Shown here in pieces: positions 18,556-27,926 of a stretch of 58,115 nucleotides of DNA. The notes under the pieces are model-generated. The model saw only the letters and a program-made list of their open reading frames with translations. It did no database searches and was not told the DNA's origin. This DNA is from Flavobacteriaceae bacterium. Lineage in GTDB: Bacteria; Bacteroidota; Bacteroidia; Flavobacteriales; Flavobacteriaceae. How positions within the stretch are numbered: the first letter of the stretch is position 1; each line of letters opens with the position of its first letter. The DNA lies in the NCBI GenBank assembly GCA_021648755.1, contig JAKISG010000014.1, positions 1 through 58,115 on the forward strand, read 5' to 3'. Both the position numbers and the translations under genes were made by a program.

Positions 18556-20399
18556 AAATAAGGAATATTAATATTAATTGTTGTGCCTTTTTTTACAAGA
18601 CTATCAATATTAAAAGTACCATACATGCTTTGTACTCGGTCTTTAATATTTTGTAATCCGATACCTTTAAAATTTGATACTTCAAAACCAACACCATCGT
18701 CTTCAATTAAAAGATTAATTTCATTATTTACGACCAAAGATATAGAAACATTTTTAGCCTTTGCATGTTTAATGATATTTTGTGTTGTTTCTTGAATTAT
18801 TCTATAAATGTTTAGTTTGTAATGTATTGGTAGCTCATTAATTTTTTTTGATGGAAAAACTGAAGTTTCAAAATTAATTTTAAGAACTTTAAAAGATTTT
18901 GAAATTAATTGTTTTATTAAAAAATTGAAATCTGTTTTTTCCAAAAAATTTGCACTTAAATCATGAGAGATATTTCGTAAATTTTTTATTGCATTGGTTA
19001 AATGAATATCGATATGTCTTTTCTTTTCATATAAATTAGTATCAGTTATTGTTTGTGTAATAGATTTTATCCCAGAAAGTTGACCGCCTAAACCATCGTG
19101 CAGTTCTTTAGATAATCTTTTTCGTTCGTTTTCCTGACCTTCAATTAAACTTAATACTTTTTTGGTTTGAATTTCTTGCTCAAAAAGTTTTTGCTCTTTA
19201 TTTCTCAATAATTTTTGAGTTTTTATTTTATTTCTTAACATATTAGTTAAAAACAATAAAAAGGTAAATACAATAATAGATACCAAAATTACATATTTTT
19301 TATTTACCTCTTCAATTTCTTTCTCTTTAGTTAATAAAATTATTTTACGGTCTTTATCTGCTACTCTGTACTTTGTTTTTATTAATTTATAAGATTTATT
19401 TTTTTGTATAGAATATATACTATCTTTTAATTGATAATATTGTTTTTGGTAACTAATCGCTTTTTTATAATCACCATCTGTTTCATAAAGTTGAAATAAT
19501 TGATTTAAAACATCTATTTGATGTAAACTTTCTATTTTAGAATATTTAGAATTTAATACAAGGTCATAGTAAAATTTAGCCTTTTTATTATTGCCTTTTA
19601 AAAAATAATACTTTCCGTAATAAGAGTTTATATAATACAAGTATCTTTTCTCTTTTATTTCTTTTGCGATTTTTTCTCCTTTTAAAAGATTTTGATATGC
19701 TTTGTCAAACCTGTAACTTTCTAAGTATGAAACGCCAATATTAATATAGGATCTTGTTATGTACTTTTTTGCTTTTTTTGCTTTAGCTATTTTTAAAGAT
19801 TTTTTATGATAATAAATGGCAGTATCAATATTTATACCTTCGTAAAGTATGCCAAAATTATTATAAACAGTAGTTAAATTTCGATTTGATTTTTTACCAA
19901 TATCTATTGATTTTTGAAAATATGCTTTTGCAGTTTTGTAATCTTTTTCCTTTATGGCTAGACTAGCTATATTACTATACGCTATGGAAATCAGCCAGTT
20001 ATCTTTAATTTTTTTTGAGATAAATAAAGATTTTTTATAATAATGTAGTGTAGAGTCACTTTCTCTCTGATAAAAAATCAAACCTAATTTTAAATATATT
20101 TTTGCTAATTTTTTTTGGTCATCTAATTTAATTGCTAAAATTTTTGCTTGATTGAAATATTTTTTCGCCAATAAATAATTTTTGTTTTGGGACTTATAAA
20201 TTCTTCCTAAATTAAAATTAATTTCTAATAGTGATTTTTTATCACTAATAGTATTTAAAGAATTTTTATAATAAACAATAGTTGAATCTATATTTTTTAA
20301 ATCATTTAAACTCTCTAGGTAGAATTTATTATTAGCTGGAGTTTGTGCAGATAAACTCTGTATTAAAATGAAAATAGAAAAAAAATATTTTATTAACAT
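18552..20399 (-). CDS. TPR-containing sensor histidine kinase (HisKA_3 type)
   Basis: The 615-residue protein starts with a signal sequence (to about residue 19, SLSAQ) and has a periplasmic array of tetratricopeptide repeats (about 35-330), a membrane span (369-387) and a coiled linker. The HisKA_3 box is ERKRLSKELHDGLGGQL with phospho-accepting H434. The HATPase_c domain has QETTQNIIKHA, DDGVGF and GIGLQNI. This design, TPR sensor outside and NarL-partner kinase inside, is frequent in Flavobacteriaceae. The ligand is unknown. It forms an operon with the response regulator and is divergent from a set of T9SS genes. Confidence 0.9.
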   Translation of the reverse strand: MLIKYFFSIFILIQSLSAQTPANNKFYLESLNDLKNIDSTIVYYKNSLNTISDKKSLLEINFNLGRIYKSQNKNYLLAKKYFNQAKILAIKLDDQKKLAKIYLKLGLIFYQRESDSTLHYYKKSLFISKKIKDNWLISIAYSNIASLAIKEKDYKTAKAYFQKSIDIGKKSNRNLTTVYNNFGILYEGINIDTAIYYHKKSLKIAKAKKAKKYITRSYINIGVSYLESYRFDKAYQNLLKGEKIAKEIKEKRYLYYINSYYGKYYFLKGNNKKAKFYYDLVLNSKYSKIESLHQIDVLNQLFQLYETDGDYKKAISYQKQYYQLKDSIYSIQKNKSYKLIKTKYRVADKDRKIILLTKEKEIEEVNKKYVILVSIIVFTFLLFLTNMLRNKIKTQKLLRNKEQKLFEQEIQTKKVLSLIEGQENERKRLSKELHDGLGGQLSGIKSITQTITDTNLYEKKRHIDIHLTNAIKNLRNISHDLSANFLEKTDFNFLIKQLISKSFKVLKINFETSVFPSKKINELPIHYKLNIYRIIQETTQNIIKHAKAKNVSISLVVNNEINLLIEDDGVGFEVSNFKGIGLQNIKDRVQSMYGTFNIDSLVKKGTTININIPYL

Positions 20400-20408
20400 A
20401 TTTAAAAA

Positions 20409-20426
20409 ATACCATATTTATGGTAT
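20409..20426. promoter_or_regulatory. 7-2-7 inverted repeat, candidate response-regulator operator
   Basis: The site reads ATACCATATTTATGGTAT, a perfect inverted repeat of eight-base arms around TT. Its core TACCATA-TT-TATGGTA has the 7-2-7 geometry of NarL-family dimer sites. It lies in the 94-base divergent gap, ten bases before the kinase gene start and 68 bases before the secreted acidic protein. A related copy occurs at 20982-20999. Confidence 0.5.
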
Positions 20427-20493
20427 GTGTTAGTGCTTAAATAATTTTGATATTTGTATTCAACAATATAATTAATTAAATATACATAGCATT

Positions 20494-20979
20494 ATGACAA
20501 TACGCAACAAAATACTCTGTTTTTTACTTTTATTTATTTCTTATGTAAATTACGCACAGGTAAAAAAAAATATAGATTTAGTAAAAAAAATGGATACAGG
20601 TATCATTGGCGAAGATGAAGACACCACTAATATTGGTGATGATGATGATGATGATGATGATGATAATGATAATGATGATGATAATAATAATGAAAATGGT
20701 TCTAGTGACATAGTTTTTAGCATGAAAAATACGGTCAATAGTAAATTTGTTATGAATAATAGTGTGGTATTAGCCCCAAATCCAACACGAAATACTACAA
20801 CAATAAATTCTAAAATAAAAATTTATAAAATTGAAGTTTACAATGCTTATGGTGTTTTGCAGTTTATAACCAAAAACTATAATTTAATTGATTTAACAAA
20901 TCAAAAAAACGGAGTTTATGTAGTAAAGATTTTTGCTAAAAATGCTAAAGTAATTACTAAAACAATTATAAAACATTAA
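20494..20979 (+). CDS. Small secreted protein with Asp/Asn-rich tract and T9SS sorting domain
   Basis: The 161-residue protein has a signal peptide (about 1-22, ending NYAQ). A run of acidic residues at about 46-67 is encoded by GAT and AAT repeats. The C-terminal sorting domain (about 90-161) has VLAPNPTRNTT, then GVYVVKIF and a basic end. The acidic tract may bind calcium, as in other Asp-rich secreted linkers; this is inference. It is divergent from the two-component system and shares the inverted-repeat control region, so it is a candidate target. Tract length could change by slippage. Confidence 0.75.
   Translation: MTIRNKILCFLLLFISYVNYAQVKKNIDLVKKMDTGIIGEDEDTTNIGDDDDDDDDDNDNDDDNNNENGSSDIVFSMKNTVNSKFVMNNSVVLAPNPTRNTTTINSKIKIYKIEVYNAYGVLQFITKNYNLIDLTNQKNGVYVVKIFAKNAKVITKTIIKH
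20638..20692 (+). repeat. Imperfect GAT/AAT trinucleotide repeat inside a coding region
   Basis: About nine uninterrupted GAT units are followed by mixed GAT, AAT and GAA triplets. They encode the Asp/Asn tract of the small secreted protein. Because the unit is three bases, slippage would alter length without breaking the frame. Confidence 0.85.
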
Positions 20980-20981
20980 AT

Positions 20982-20999
20982 ATACCATGTTTGTGGTAT
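20982..20999. promoter_or_regulatory. Second copy of the ATACCAT...TGGTAT inverted repeat
   Basis: The site reads ATACCATGTTTGTGGTAT. It differs from the copy at 20409-20426 at two positions (A to G in each half), and both are followed by GTGTT. The outer six bases of each arm pair exactly. It lies two bases after the stop of the acidic protein gene and 55 bases before the fibre-like gene. Confidence 0.5.
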
Positions 21000-21054
21000 G
21001 TGTTTTATGAACTAATATTTAAATATTTGCAATATTAATTTAACACAATATCTT

Positions 21055-21897
21055 ATGAAAAAAATAATCTTAGCAGTCACAATTTTTAGTATTACATTTG
21101 TAATGCAAGCACAAAATACTTTTCCTTCAAACGGAAATGTAGGAGTAGGAACTACCAACCCGTTACAAAAACTCCATATTCATAATTCTTCTTCTTTAAG
21201 TATTATGGGAATTTCGGGTATAGCACCAGGAATATTATTTTCACCAAACAGATCAAGTAGTCTTTCTAGGGCGGCAATAGGCTTATCTACTTCGGGTAAT
21301 CATTATTTTACGAGTGCTCGTTCTGGAGATTTTAATATTAGAGGTGGAGGCGGAGGTCGCTTATTATTTGGCACATTAGCCTCATCATCTTCGACTAACG
21401 GAAACATTAGAATGGCAATCACTAATAATGGAAGAGTAGGAATTGGAATTACGAACCCATCTTCAAAACTAGATGTTAATGGTGATGCGCGATTTAGAGG
21501 AGCAAAAACAATTGTTAATGGTAATTTAGGAGTTGGAACTAACAATCCAAACGAAAAATTAACCGTTAAAGGAACTATACATTGTCAAGAAGTAAAGGTT
21601 AGTTTAAATGTTCCAGCAGATTATGTATTTGAAAAATATTATACAGGTAAATCTTCTCTTAAAGAAAATTACAATATGCCTACTTTAGAAGAAGTAGAAG
21701 CTTATACCAGAGCAAACAATCATTTACCTGAAATGCCTTCTGCTAAAGAAATACAAAAAAATGGTTTACATTTAAAAGAAATGACTAATTTACTTTTACA
21801 AAAAATAGAAGAACTTACACTATATACGATAGAACAAGAAAAACGTATAAAAGCTTTAGAAGCGAAGTCAACAGAAATATACTCACTTAAAAATTAA
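21055..21897 (+). CDS. Secreted fibre-like protein with C-terminal coiled coil
   Basis: The 280-residue protein has a signal peptide (1-19, TFVMQAQ). It has repeated motifs of the NVGVGTTNP, RVGIGITNPSSKLDVNG and NLGVGTNNPNEKLTVKG type, as in phage tail-fibre and bacterial surface fibre proteins of Bacteroidetes. A C-terminal helix (about 225-275, with LPSAKEIQKNG-like and LLQKIEEL segments) should trimerise. No classic T9SS sorting domain or S74 peptidase dyad is obvious. It precedes the metalloprotease gene by five bases and follows the second inverted repeat. Role in surface structure is inferred. Confidence 0.7.
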   Translation: MKKIILAVTIFSITFVMQAQNTFPSNGNVGVGTTNPLQKLHIHNSSSLSIMGISGIAPGILFSPNRSSSLSRAAIGLSTSGNHYFTSARSGDFNIRGGGGGRLLFGTLASSSSTNGNIRMAITNNGRVGIGITNPSSKLDVNGDARFRGAKTIVNGNLGVGTNNPNEKLTVKGTIHCQEVKVSLNVPADYVFEKYYTGKSSLKENYNMPTLEEVEAYTRANNHLPEMPSAKEIQKNGLHLKEMTNLLLQKIEELTLYTIEQEKRIKALEAKSTEIYSLKN

Positions 21898-21902
21898 AAG
21901 TT

Positions 21903-23288
21903 ATGAAAAACACTTTTAATATAAAAATCGCAAAAAATAATATAATTTTTTTATTGTTGTTTTCATTAATTTTTAGCGTTGAAGGACAAGATAAGGACAA
22001 GAACCTAACATTCTGTACGACTCCTGCAACATCTCTTAATAGTGAATTATATAAAGCAAGAATAAAAAATACAAGAGTATTAGATGAATATTGTCTTAAA
22101 ATTTACGTGCATGTTATTAGAAAAACAGATTCAACAGGAGGACAATCAGTAAGTGATGTTAATACTGCCTTAGGTTTTCTAGATTCAGATTTTAGTTCAC
22201 ATAAAATTTATTTTAAATGGGATGGAGTTATTGATTATATTAATAATAGTTCATACTTTAACAACCCTGGTTCCAATATATTCAATGTAAATAATCATTC
22301 TGACGGAATAGATATCTATCTTTTTGACGATAGTTCTTCTGGTGGAGGGCAAGCAAATGGAGTTGGAAATTCTTCGGAGTTCTATGTGTCTGGAAGTTAT
22401 GAAGGTAGTTCTTTGGTTAAGTCTTCTGTTATTTCCCATGAAATGGGACATGTGCTATTTCTTTGGCATACACACCGTGGATGTGAACCAGGAGGTAATT
22501 GGGAGCCAACTAACGGAGATAACTGCGCTACCACAGGAGATTTTATTTGTGATACACCAGCTGACCCACATTTAGGTTTTAATGTTGATGGAGACTGTGA
22601 TTGGAATAGAGTCTCTAACTGTGTTCCTCCAGAACCATTATCAAATTATAATCCAGATGCAAAAATTATCATGGCTTATACGTCTCCTAACTGTATGCAA
22701 TATTTTACTAAAGGACAAGGAGAACGAATGAAGAATGCAATAGCAACCTTAGACCACTTAACTAGTTCGGCTATTAAATGTAGAGATTGTAAAGAAAATT
22801 TAAGCATAACACAAAATGTTACTTCAGGACAAGTAGATATGCAAGAATCTTTAAATACAATTACAGCAAGTAATACGATATTTAATACTGGTATAGCAGA
22901 ATACAATACAGGAAATACACTATTTTTAAAACCAAATTTTCATGCAAAATATGGTTCAACATTTAGAGGATATATACAAAGTTGTGACCTTACTAAACCG
23001 ATTCCTATAGAAAATAAAAATAATATTGAAGCAGAATTTGAATCTGTAGATAAGTCTAAAAATATTAAAGTATATCCAAATCCAACAAATAATTTTTTAA
23101 CTATAGAAAGTTCTGAAAAAATTATTACTTGGGAATTACTAGATGTTTTTAGTAAAATTCATTTTAGAGGAGATGGAAATGAATCAAAAACAAAATTAAA
23201 TATGACACAACTGCCAAAAGGAATTTATATTCTAAAAGCAACTCTTAAAGACGGAAGTGCGGTAATCAAAAAAGTGGTTAAAAAATAA
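21903..23288 (+). CDS. Secreted M43-like (pappalysin-type) zinc metalloprotease with T9SS sorting domain
   Basis: The 461-residue protein has a signal peptide (about 1-28, SVEGQ), a metzincin catalytic site HEMGHVLFLWH (H179, E180, H183, H189) and a Met-turn near M257 in IIMAYTS, with several Cys around the site. These features match cytophagalysin/pappalysin M43 proteases. The linker at 300-350 resembles the 3-coathanger stack seen in Bacteroidetes secreted proteins. The last 75 residues are a sorting domain with VYPNPTNNF and GIYILKATL. It should be exported through T9SS and degrade proteins outside the cell. It forms an operon with the fibre-like gene. Confidence 0.85.
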   Translation: MKNTFNIKIAKNNIIFLLLFSLIFSVEGQDKDKNLTFCTTPATSLNSELYKARIKNTRVLDEYCLKIYVHVIRKTDSTGGQSVSDVNTALGFLDSDFSSHKIYFKWDGVIDYINNSSYFNNPGSNIFNVNNHSDGIDIYLFDDSSSGGGQANGVGNSSEFYVSGSYEGSSLVKSSVISHEMGHVLFLWHTHRGCEPGGNWEPTNGDNCATTGDFICDTPADPHLGFNVDGDCDWNRVSNCVPPEPLSNYNPDAKIIMAYTSPNCMQYFTKGQGERMKNAIATLDHLTSSAIKCRDCKENLSITQNVTSGQVDMQESLNTITASNTIFNTGIAEYNTGNTLFLKPNFHAKYGSTFRGYIQSCDLTKPIPIENKNNIEAEFESVDKSKNIKVYPNPTNNFLTIESSEKIITWELLDVFSKIHFRGDGNESKTKLNMTQLPKGIYILKATLKDGSAVIKKVVKK

Positions 23289-23640
23289 ACAACAAAAAAA
23301 GTAATTTATAGTGTCAACCAAAAAACCAACAATAGCAGTACAGGGTGAATGGTCAATGAATGTACTGAAAAATATGAAGAAGTATAAGGTCCATTTTTAG
23401 AGTAAAAAAACACAGAGTTTACTCTGTGTTTTTAACATTTTTTAAATAATTAAACATGAATTTCTTGAAATTAATACTCAAAATAGACATTAAAAGATTT
23501 TCTTTATCATTAATTACAATTTTTTTTAATAAAACAAGTCATGTTTTTATTTTAAAACAACTTTTATAATCTTATTAACATTATAAACGGCAGTTTAGCA
23601 ATTAGATTTATTTTTGACAAAAATTACAATCAAAATTTAA
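23289..23640. other. Intergenic region between metalloprotease and purL
   Basis: It contains a terminator (23406-23433). A 29-codon frame from GTG at 23311 to 23400 has no known family and is probably not a gene. A TATTTTTG element at 23609-23616 could be the purL -7 box, 24 bases before its ATG. Nothing else is visible. Confidence 0.5.
23406..23433. terminator. Rho-independent terminator after the T9SS gene cluster
   Basis: A 13-bp stem (aaaaacacagagt and its complement) with a two-base loop ends in a T run. It follows the metalloprotease gene by about 120 bases and precedes purL. Confidence 0.8.
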
Positions 23641-26600
23641 ATGATTCAATTTTTCCAAAAAAACAAAACGGTTTTTGCAGTGTTAACCAAGCAAAAGTTA
23701 ACCAAAAAAAACACCCAAAAACTAGTATGGCTTTTTGCAAATGCTAAAGAAATAAAACAAGTATCAATAACTGCTTTTTTTGTTGGTCCAAGAAAAGAAA
23801 TGATTACTCCTTGGAGTACAAATGCTGTAGAAATCACCCAGAATATGGGTGTTAAAGGCATTATTCGCATAGAAAAATTTAAAAAAGTAAAGACTAAAGA
23901 ACCTTTTGATACGATGATTTCTAGTTTTTATCAAGAACTGCATCAAGAAATATTTACTATAAATACGACACCAGTATCTGTGTTAGAAATTGAAGATATT
24001 GCAAAATATAACAAACAAGAAGGTTTAGCCTTAAATAAAGAAGAGGTAACTTACTTAGAAGAATTATCAAAAAAATTAAACAGAAAACTAACCGATGGCG
24101 AAGTATTTGGTTTCTCACAAGTAAACTCTGAACATTGCCGGCACAAAATTTTTAACGGTATTTTTGTAATTAATGCTAAAGAAAAACCGAATTCATTATT
24201 TAAAATGATAAAAAAAACCTCGGCAGAAAGCCCAGAAGGTTTAATCTCTGCATATAAAGATAATGTAGCATTTATTAAAGGCCCAACTATAGTACAATTT
24301 GCTCCAAAAACTTTTGATAAGCCCGATTTTTATGAAGAAAAATATGTAAAATCAGTTATTTCACTAAAAGCAGAAACACATAATTTTCCAACTACGGTAG
24401 AACCTTTTAACGGTGCCGCAACAGGCTCTGGAGGCGAAATTAGAGACAGACTTGCTGGCGGAAAAGGGTCTTTGCCTTTAGCAGGAACCGCAGTTTACAT
24501 GACTTCATATTCTAGGTTAAATAATTTTGGTAAAAATCAGATTTGGGAAAGCCAAATGCAAGAAAGACCTTGGTTGTATCAAACACCAATAGATATCTTG
24601 ATAAAAGCCTCAAACGGAGCCTCAGATTTTGGAAATAAATTCGGACAACCATTAATTTGCGGTTCGGTTTTAACCTTTGAAAATGAAACCAAAGACCGTA
24701 AATTAGGTTACGATAAAGTAATTATGCAAGCAGGAGGAATTGGTTACGGAAAAGAGAAAGACAGCCTTAAAGACAAACCACAAAAAGATGATGCAATTGT
24801 AATTTTAGGTGGTGATAACTACAGAATAGGTATGGGCGGAGCAGCAGTTTCATCGGCAGACACAGGCAATTTTTCTAATGCAATAGAACTAAATGCAATA
24901 CAACGCTCAAACCCTGAAATGCAAAAACGGGTTGCAAATACCATTAGAGCAATGGTAGAGAGTGATAATAAAATTATTTCTATTCATGATCATGGAGCAG
25001 GTGGGCACCTAAATTGTTTATCCGAACTAGTTGAAGAAACAGGTGGCATTATTAAAGTAGCTAAATTACCTATTGGCGATAAGACATTATCCGACAAAGA
25101 AATTATTGCTAATGAATCTCAAGAAAGAATGGGGTTAATAATTAATAAAAAAAATCTAGAATTACTAACTAGAATTGCTGAAAGAGAACGTTCACCAATT
25201 TATGAAGTCGGTAAAGTTACCACAGATAATCGCTTTTTATTTGTGGGTAGAAAAGGTAAAAACCCTATAGATTTACATTTATCAGATATGTTTGGTTCTT
25301 CGCCAAAAACAATAATGAATGATAAAACAGTGCTGAGAAATTACACAAAAATCACCTATGATGAAACTAAAATTTACGATTATGTTGCTCAAGTTTTACA
25401 ACTCGAAGCAGTAGCCTGTAAAGATTGGCTAACCAATAAAGTAGATCGTTGTGTTACTGGTAAAGTTGCCAAACAACAGACCTGTGGCTCATTACAATTA
25501 CCTTTAAATAATGTTGGGGTAATGGCATTAGATTATAAAGGTCAAAAAGGAATTGCAACATCAATAGGACATGCGCCAATTGCAGCTTTAGTAAACGAAG
25601 TTTCAGGCAGTAGAAATGCAATTGCAGAAGCCTTAACTAATATTATTTTTGCACCATTAGAAGAGAATTTAGACTCGGTTTCTTTGTCTGCAAATTGGAT
25701 GTGGCCTTGTAAAAATGAAGGTGAAGACGCACGATTATATAATGCTGTTGAGGCAGTTTCTAACTTTGCAATAGCATTAGGAATTAACATTCCGACAGGT
25801 AAAGACTCTTTATCTATGAAGCAAAAATATGACGATTATGATGTGATTTCACCAGGAACAGTAATTATTTCGGCAACAGGGCAATGTAGTGATGTTACTA
25901 ATGTTATTGAACCCGTTCTACAAAAAAAAGAAAAAAATACAATTTATTATATCAATTTTTCTCAAGACGAATACCATTTAGGAGGCTCTACTTTTGGGCA
26001 AATTTTATCAAAAATAGGTCAAAAAACACCAACTATAAAAGAGGCTAATTTTTTCAAAAATGCTTTTAATGCAGTACAAGAATTAATAAAACAAAAACTA
26101 GTTATTGCTGGTCATGATATTTCTGCAGGAGGTCTAATTACAACCTTATTAGAAATGTGTTTTGCAGACCTTAATTTAGGCGCAAATATTGATTTAAGTA
26201 AAATAGGAGAACAAGATTTAACCAAATTGCTTTTCGCTGAAAATAGTGGTATTATTTTTCAAACTGATAATGCCACTAAAGTGGAATCGTTTTTAAAGGC
26301 TAAAAATATTGCTTTTTTTATTATTGGCTTTGCCTCTGACATAGCACAATTAAATATTGTTCATAACAAAAAAAGACTAGAATTTAATGTAGATACGTAT
26401 AGAGATATTTGGTACAAAACCTCCTTTTTATTAGATCAAAAACAGTCAGGAAAAACCAAAGCAAAAGAGCGTTTTGATAACTATAAAAAGCAAGACTTAC
26501 AATTTCGTTTTCCAAAACATTTTACAGGTAAATTACCTAAAAAAATAACAAAAAGACCAATAGCAGCGGTAATTAGAGAAAAAGGCTCTAATAGTGAACG

Positions 26601-27327
26601 TGAAATGGCTTATGCAATGTATTTGGCAGGTTTTAATGTAAAAGATGTGCATATGACAGATCTTATTTCTGGCAGAGAAACTTTAGAAGACATACAATTT
26701 ATAGTTGCTGTTGGAGGTTTTTCAAACTCAGATGTATTGGGTTCAGCAAAAGGTTGGGCAGGCGCATTTTTATACAATGAAAAAGCAAAAAAAGCATTAG
26801 CTAATTTCTTTGCAAGACCAAACACATTATCTTTAGGAGTTTGTAACGGTTGCCAACTATTTATAGAATTAGGTTTAATAAATCAAAACCACAAACAAAA
26901 ACCAAAGATGTTGCAGAACGATTCTGGCAAATTTGAATGTAATTTTACAAGTGTTGTAATTCAACCTAATAACTCGGTTTTATTTAAAACGATGTCTAAT
27001 TCAAAACTTGGAATTTGGGTAGCACATGGCGAAGGTAAATTTAGTTTTCCGTACACAGAAGATAAATACAATATTGTGGCAAAATATGCTTACAAAGATT
27101 TTCCTGCAAACCCAAATGGCTCAGATTTTAATACCGCATTTTTAACAAGCGATTGCGGAAGACATACCGTTATGATGCCACATTTAGAACGTTCTACCTT
27201 TAAATGGAATTGGGCAAATTATCCAAAAAATAGAAATAATGATGAAATCACACCTTGGCTAGAAGGATTTGTTAATGCTAGAAAATTTATAAACCTTACC
27301 CATGAACTAGAGGTAAAACACCCTTAG
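23641..27327 (+). CDS. purL: Phosphoribosylformylglycinamidine synthase, large single-chain form
   Basis: The 1228-residue protein catalyses the glutamine-dependent conversion of FGAR to FGAM in purine synthesis. It has the N-terminal domain, the linker with GFSQVNSEHCRHK, two AIR-synthase-like halves with KAETHNFPT and DHGAGG, and a C-terminal class I glutaminase with catalytic Cys1068 in GVCNGCQLF and the His1181/Glu1183 pair in PHLERS. The fused glutaminase distinguishes it from the PurLQS split form. Its 3' end overlaps the convergent miaE gene by 32 bases. Confidence 0.97.
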   Translation: MIQFFQKNKTVFAVLTKQKLTKKNTQKLVWLFANAKEIKQVSITAFFVGPRKEMITPWSTNAVEITQNMGVKGIIRIEKFKKVKTKEPFDTMISSFYQELHQEIFTINTTPVSVLEIEDIAKYNKQEGLALNKEEVTYLEELSKKLNRKLTDGEVFGFSQVNSEHCRHKIFNGIFVINAKEKPNSLFKMIKKTSAESPEGLISAYKDNVAFIKGPTIVQFAPKTFDKPDFYEEKYVKSVISLKAETHNFPTTVEPFNGAATGSGGEIRDRLAGGKGSLPLAGTAVYMTSYSRLNNFGKNQIWESQMQERPWLYQTPIDILIKASNGASDFGNKFGQPLICGSVLTFENETKDRKLGYDKVIMQAGGIGYGKEKDSLKDKPQKDDAIVILGGDNYRIGMGGAAVSSADTGNFSNAIELNAIQRSNPEMQKRVANTIRAMVESDNKIISIHDHGAGGHLNCLSELVEETGGIIKVAKLPIGDKTLSDKEIIANESQERMGLIINKKNLELLTRIAERERSPIYEVGKVTTDNRFLFVGRKGKNPIDLHLSDMFGSSPKTIMNDKTVLRNYTKITYDETKIYDYVAQVLQLEAVACKDWLTNKVDRCVTGKVAKQQTCGSLQLPLNNVGVMALDYKGQKGIATSIGHAPIAALVNEVSGSRNAIAEALTNIIFAPLEENLDSVSLSANWMWPCKNEGEDARLYNAVEAVSNFAIALGINIPTGKDSLSMKQKYDDYDVISPGTVIISATGQCSDVTNVIEPVLQKKEKNTIYYINFSQDEYHLGGSTFGQILSKIGQKTPTIKEANFFKNAFNAVQELIKQKLVIAGHDISAGGLITTLLEMCFADLNLGANIDLSKIGEQDLTKLLFAENSGIIFQTDNATKVESFLKAKNIAFFIIGFASDIAQLNIVHNKKRLEFNVDTYRDIWYKTSFLLDQKQSGKTKAKERFDNYKKQDLQFRFPKHFTGKLPKKITKRPIAAVIREKGSNSEREMAYAMYLAGFNVKDVHMTDLISGRETLEDIQFIVAVGGFSNSDVLGSAKGWAGAFLYNEKAKKALANFFARPNTLSLGVCNGCQLFIELGLINQNHKQKPKMLQNDSGKFECNFTSVVIQPNNSVLFKTMSNSKLGIWVAHGEGKFSFPYTEDKYNIVAKYAYKDFPANPNGSDFNTAFLTSDCGRHTVMMPHLERSTFKWNWANYPKNRNNDEITPWLEGFVNARKFINLTHELEVKHP

Positions 27328-27877
27328 TTTTCATATATGTAGCCTCATAAGTTAGTAAATTTTCCCATTTTTTGTTTACAATTTCTAGATCTTGGTATTG
27401 CCTTGCAAACTTTAAAAATAAAGCATGATGACCAGCTTCTGACTCTAATAAACCACGAAAAAAAACAGCTAGTTTTTTATCTTTTAAATTTTCGGACAAT
27501 ACTTTAAATCGCTCACAACTACGCGCTTCTATAACTGCAGCTATTAATAACCTACTAACCAAAGATTCAGTACGATTCTTTGTTTTCGGAAAAAACTTAT
27601 TAAGGTGCTTTGCGTAAACACTTTGTTGATCTCTACCTAAAACCATACCTCTTGAGACCATAATATCGTGCACCATTTTAAAATGTTCCATCTCTTCAAT
27701 AGCATGAGCAGAAAGCGCTTGTACCATTTCTGACTCTTCAGAATAATTAATAATTAAAGATATTGCAGCACCTGCCGCTTTTTGCTCTGCATAAGCATGA
27801 TCTGTCAATAATTGCTCTAAATTATTCTCAGCAATTACGACCCAAGATTTATCAGTTTTATATTTTAATCCTAACAT
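27296..27877 (-). CDS. miaE: tRNA-(ms2io6A)-hydroxylase MiaE
   Basis: With the start at 27877 (MLGLKYKTDKSW) the protein has 193 residues, the usual MiaE length; upstream residues in the same frame are not MiaE-like and overlap recF. The di-iron ligands of the ferritin-like fold are visible: EQKAAG, AIEEMEHF (ExxH), a Glu in EARSCERF, and ESEAGHH (ExxH). MiaE hydroxylates the isopentenyl side chain at tRNA position 37. Its 3' end overlaps purL antisense by 32 bases. It follows recF by about 50 bases on the same strand. Confidence 0.88.
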   Translation of the reverse strand: MLGLKYKTDKSWVVIAENNLEQLLTDHAYAEQKAAGAAISLIINYSEESEMVQALSAHAIEEMEHFKMVHDIMVSRGMVLGRDQQSVYAKHLNKFFPKTKNRTESLVSRLLIAAVIEARSCERFKVLSENLKDKKLAVFFRGLLESEAGHHALFLKFARQYQDLEIVNKKWENLLTYEATYMKTKGVLPLVHG

Positions 27878-27926
27878 AATATTTAATATTTTTTTAACTG
27901 TAATTTGAGAGCGGTCTCTCAGCTTA

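Noticed and set aside
17922..20441. 13-base sequence gttagtgcttaaa at both ends of the two-component operon
   Set aside because: A single short direct repeat in AT-rich DNA; no insertion-sequence or integrase features nearby.
23311..23400. 29-codon frame starting GTG after the metalloprotease gene
   Set aside because: No promoter, weak start and no recognisable family; more likely spacer.
27906..27921. 6-bp hairpin tgagag-cggt-ctctca between recF and miaE
   Set aside because: No T run in either direction, so not a convincing terminator; no riboswitch features.
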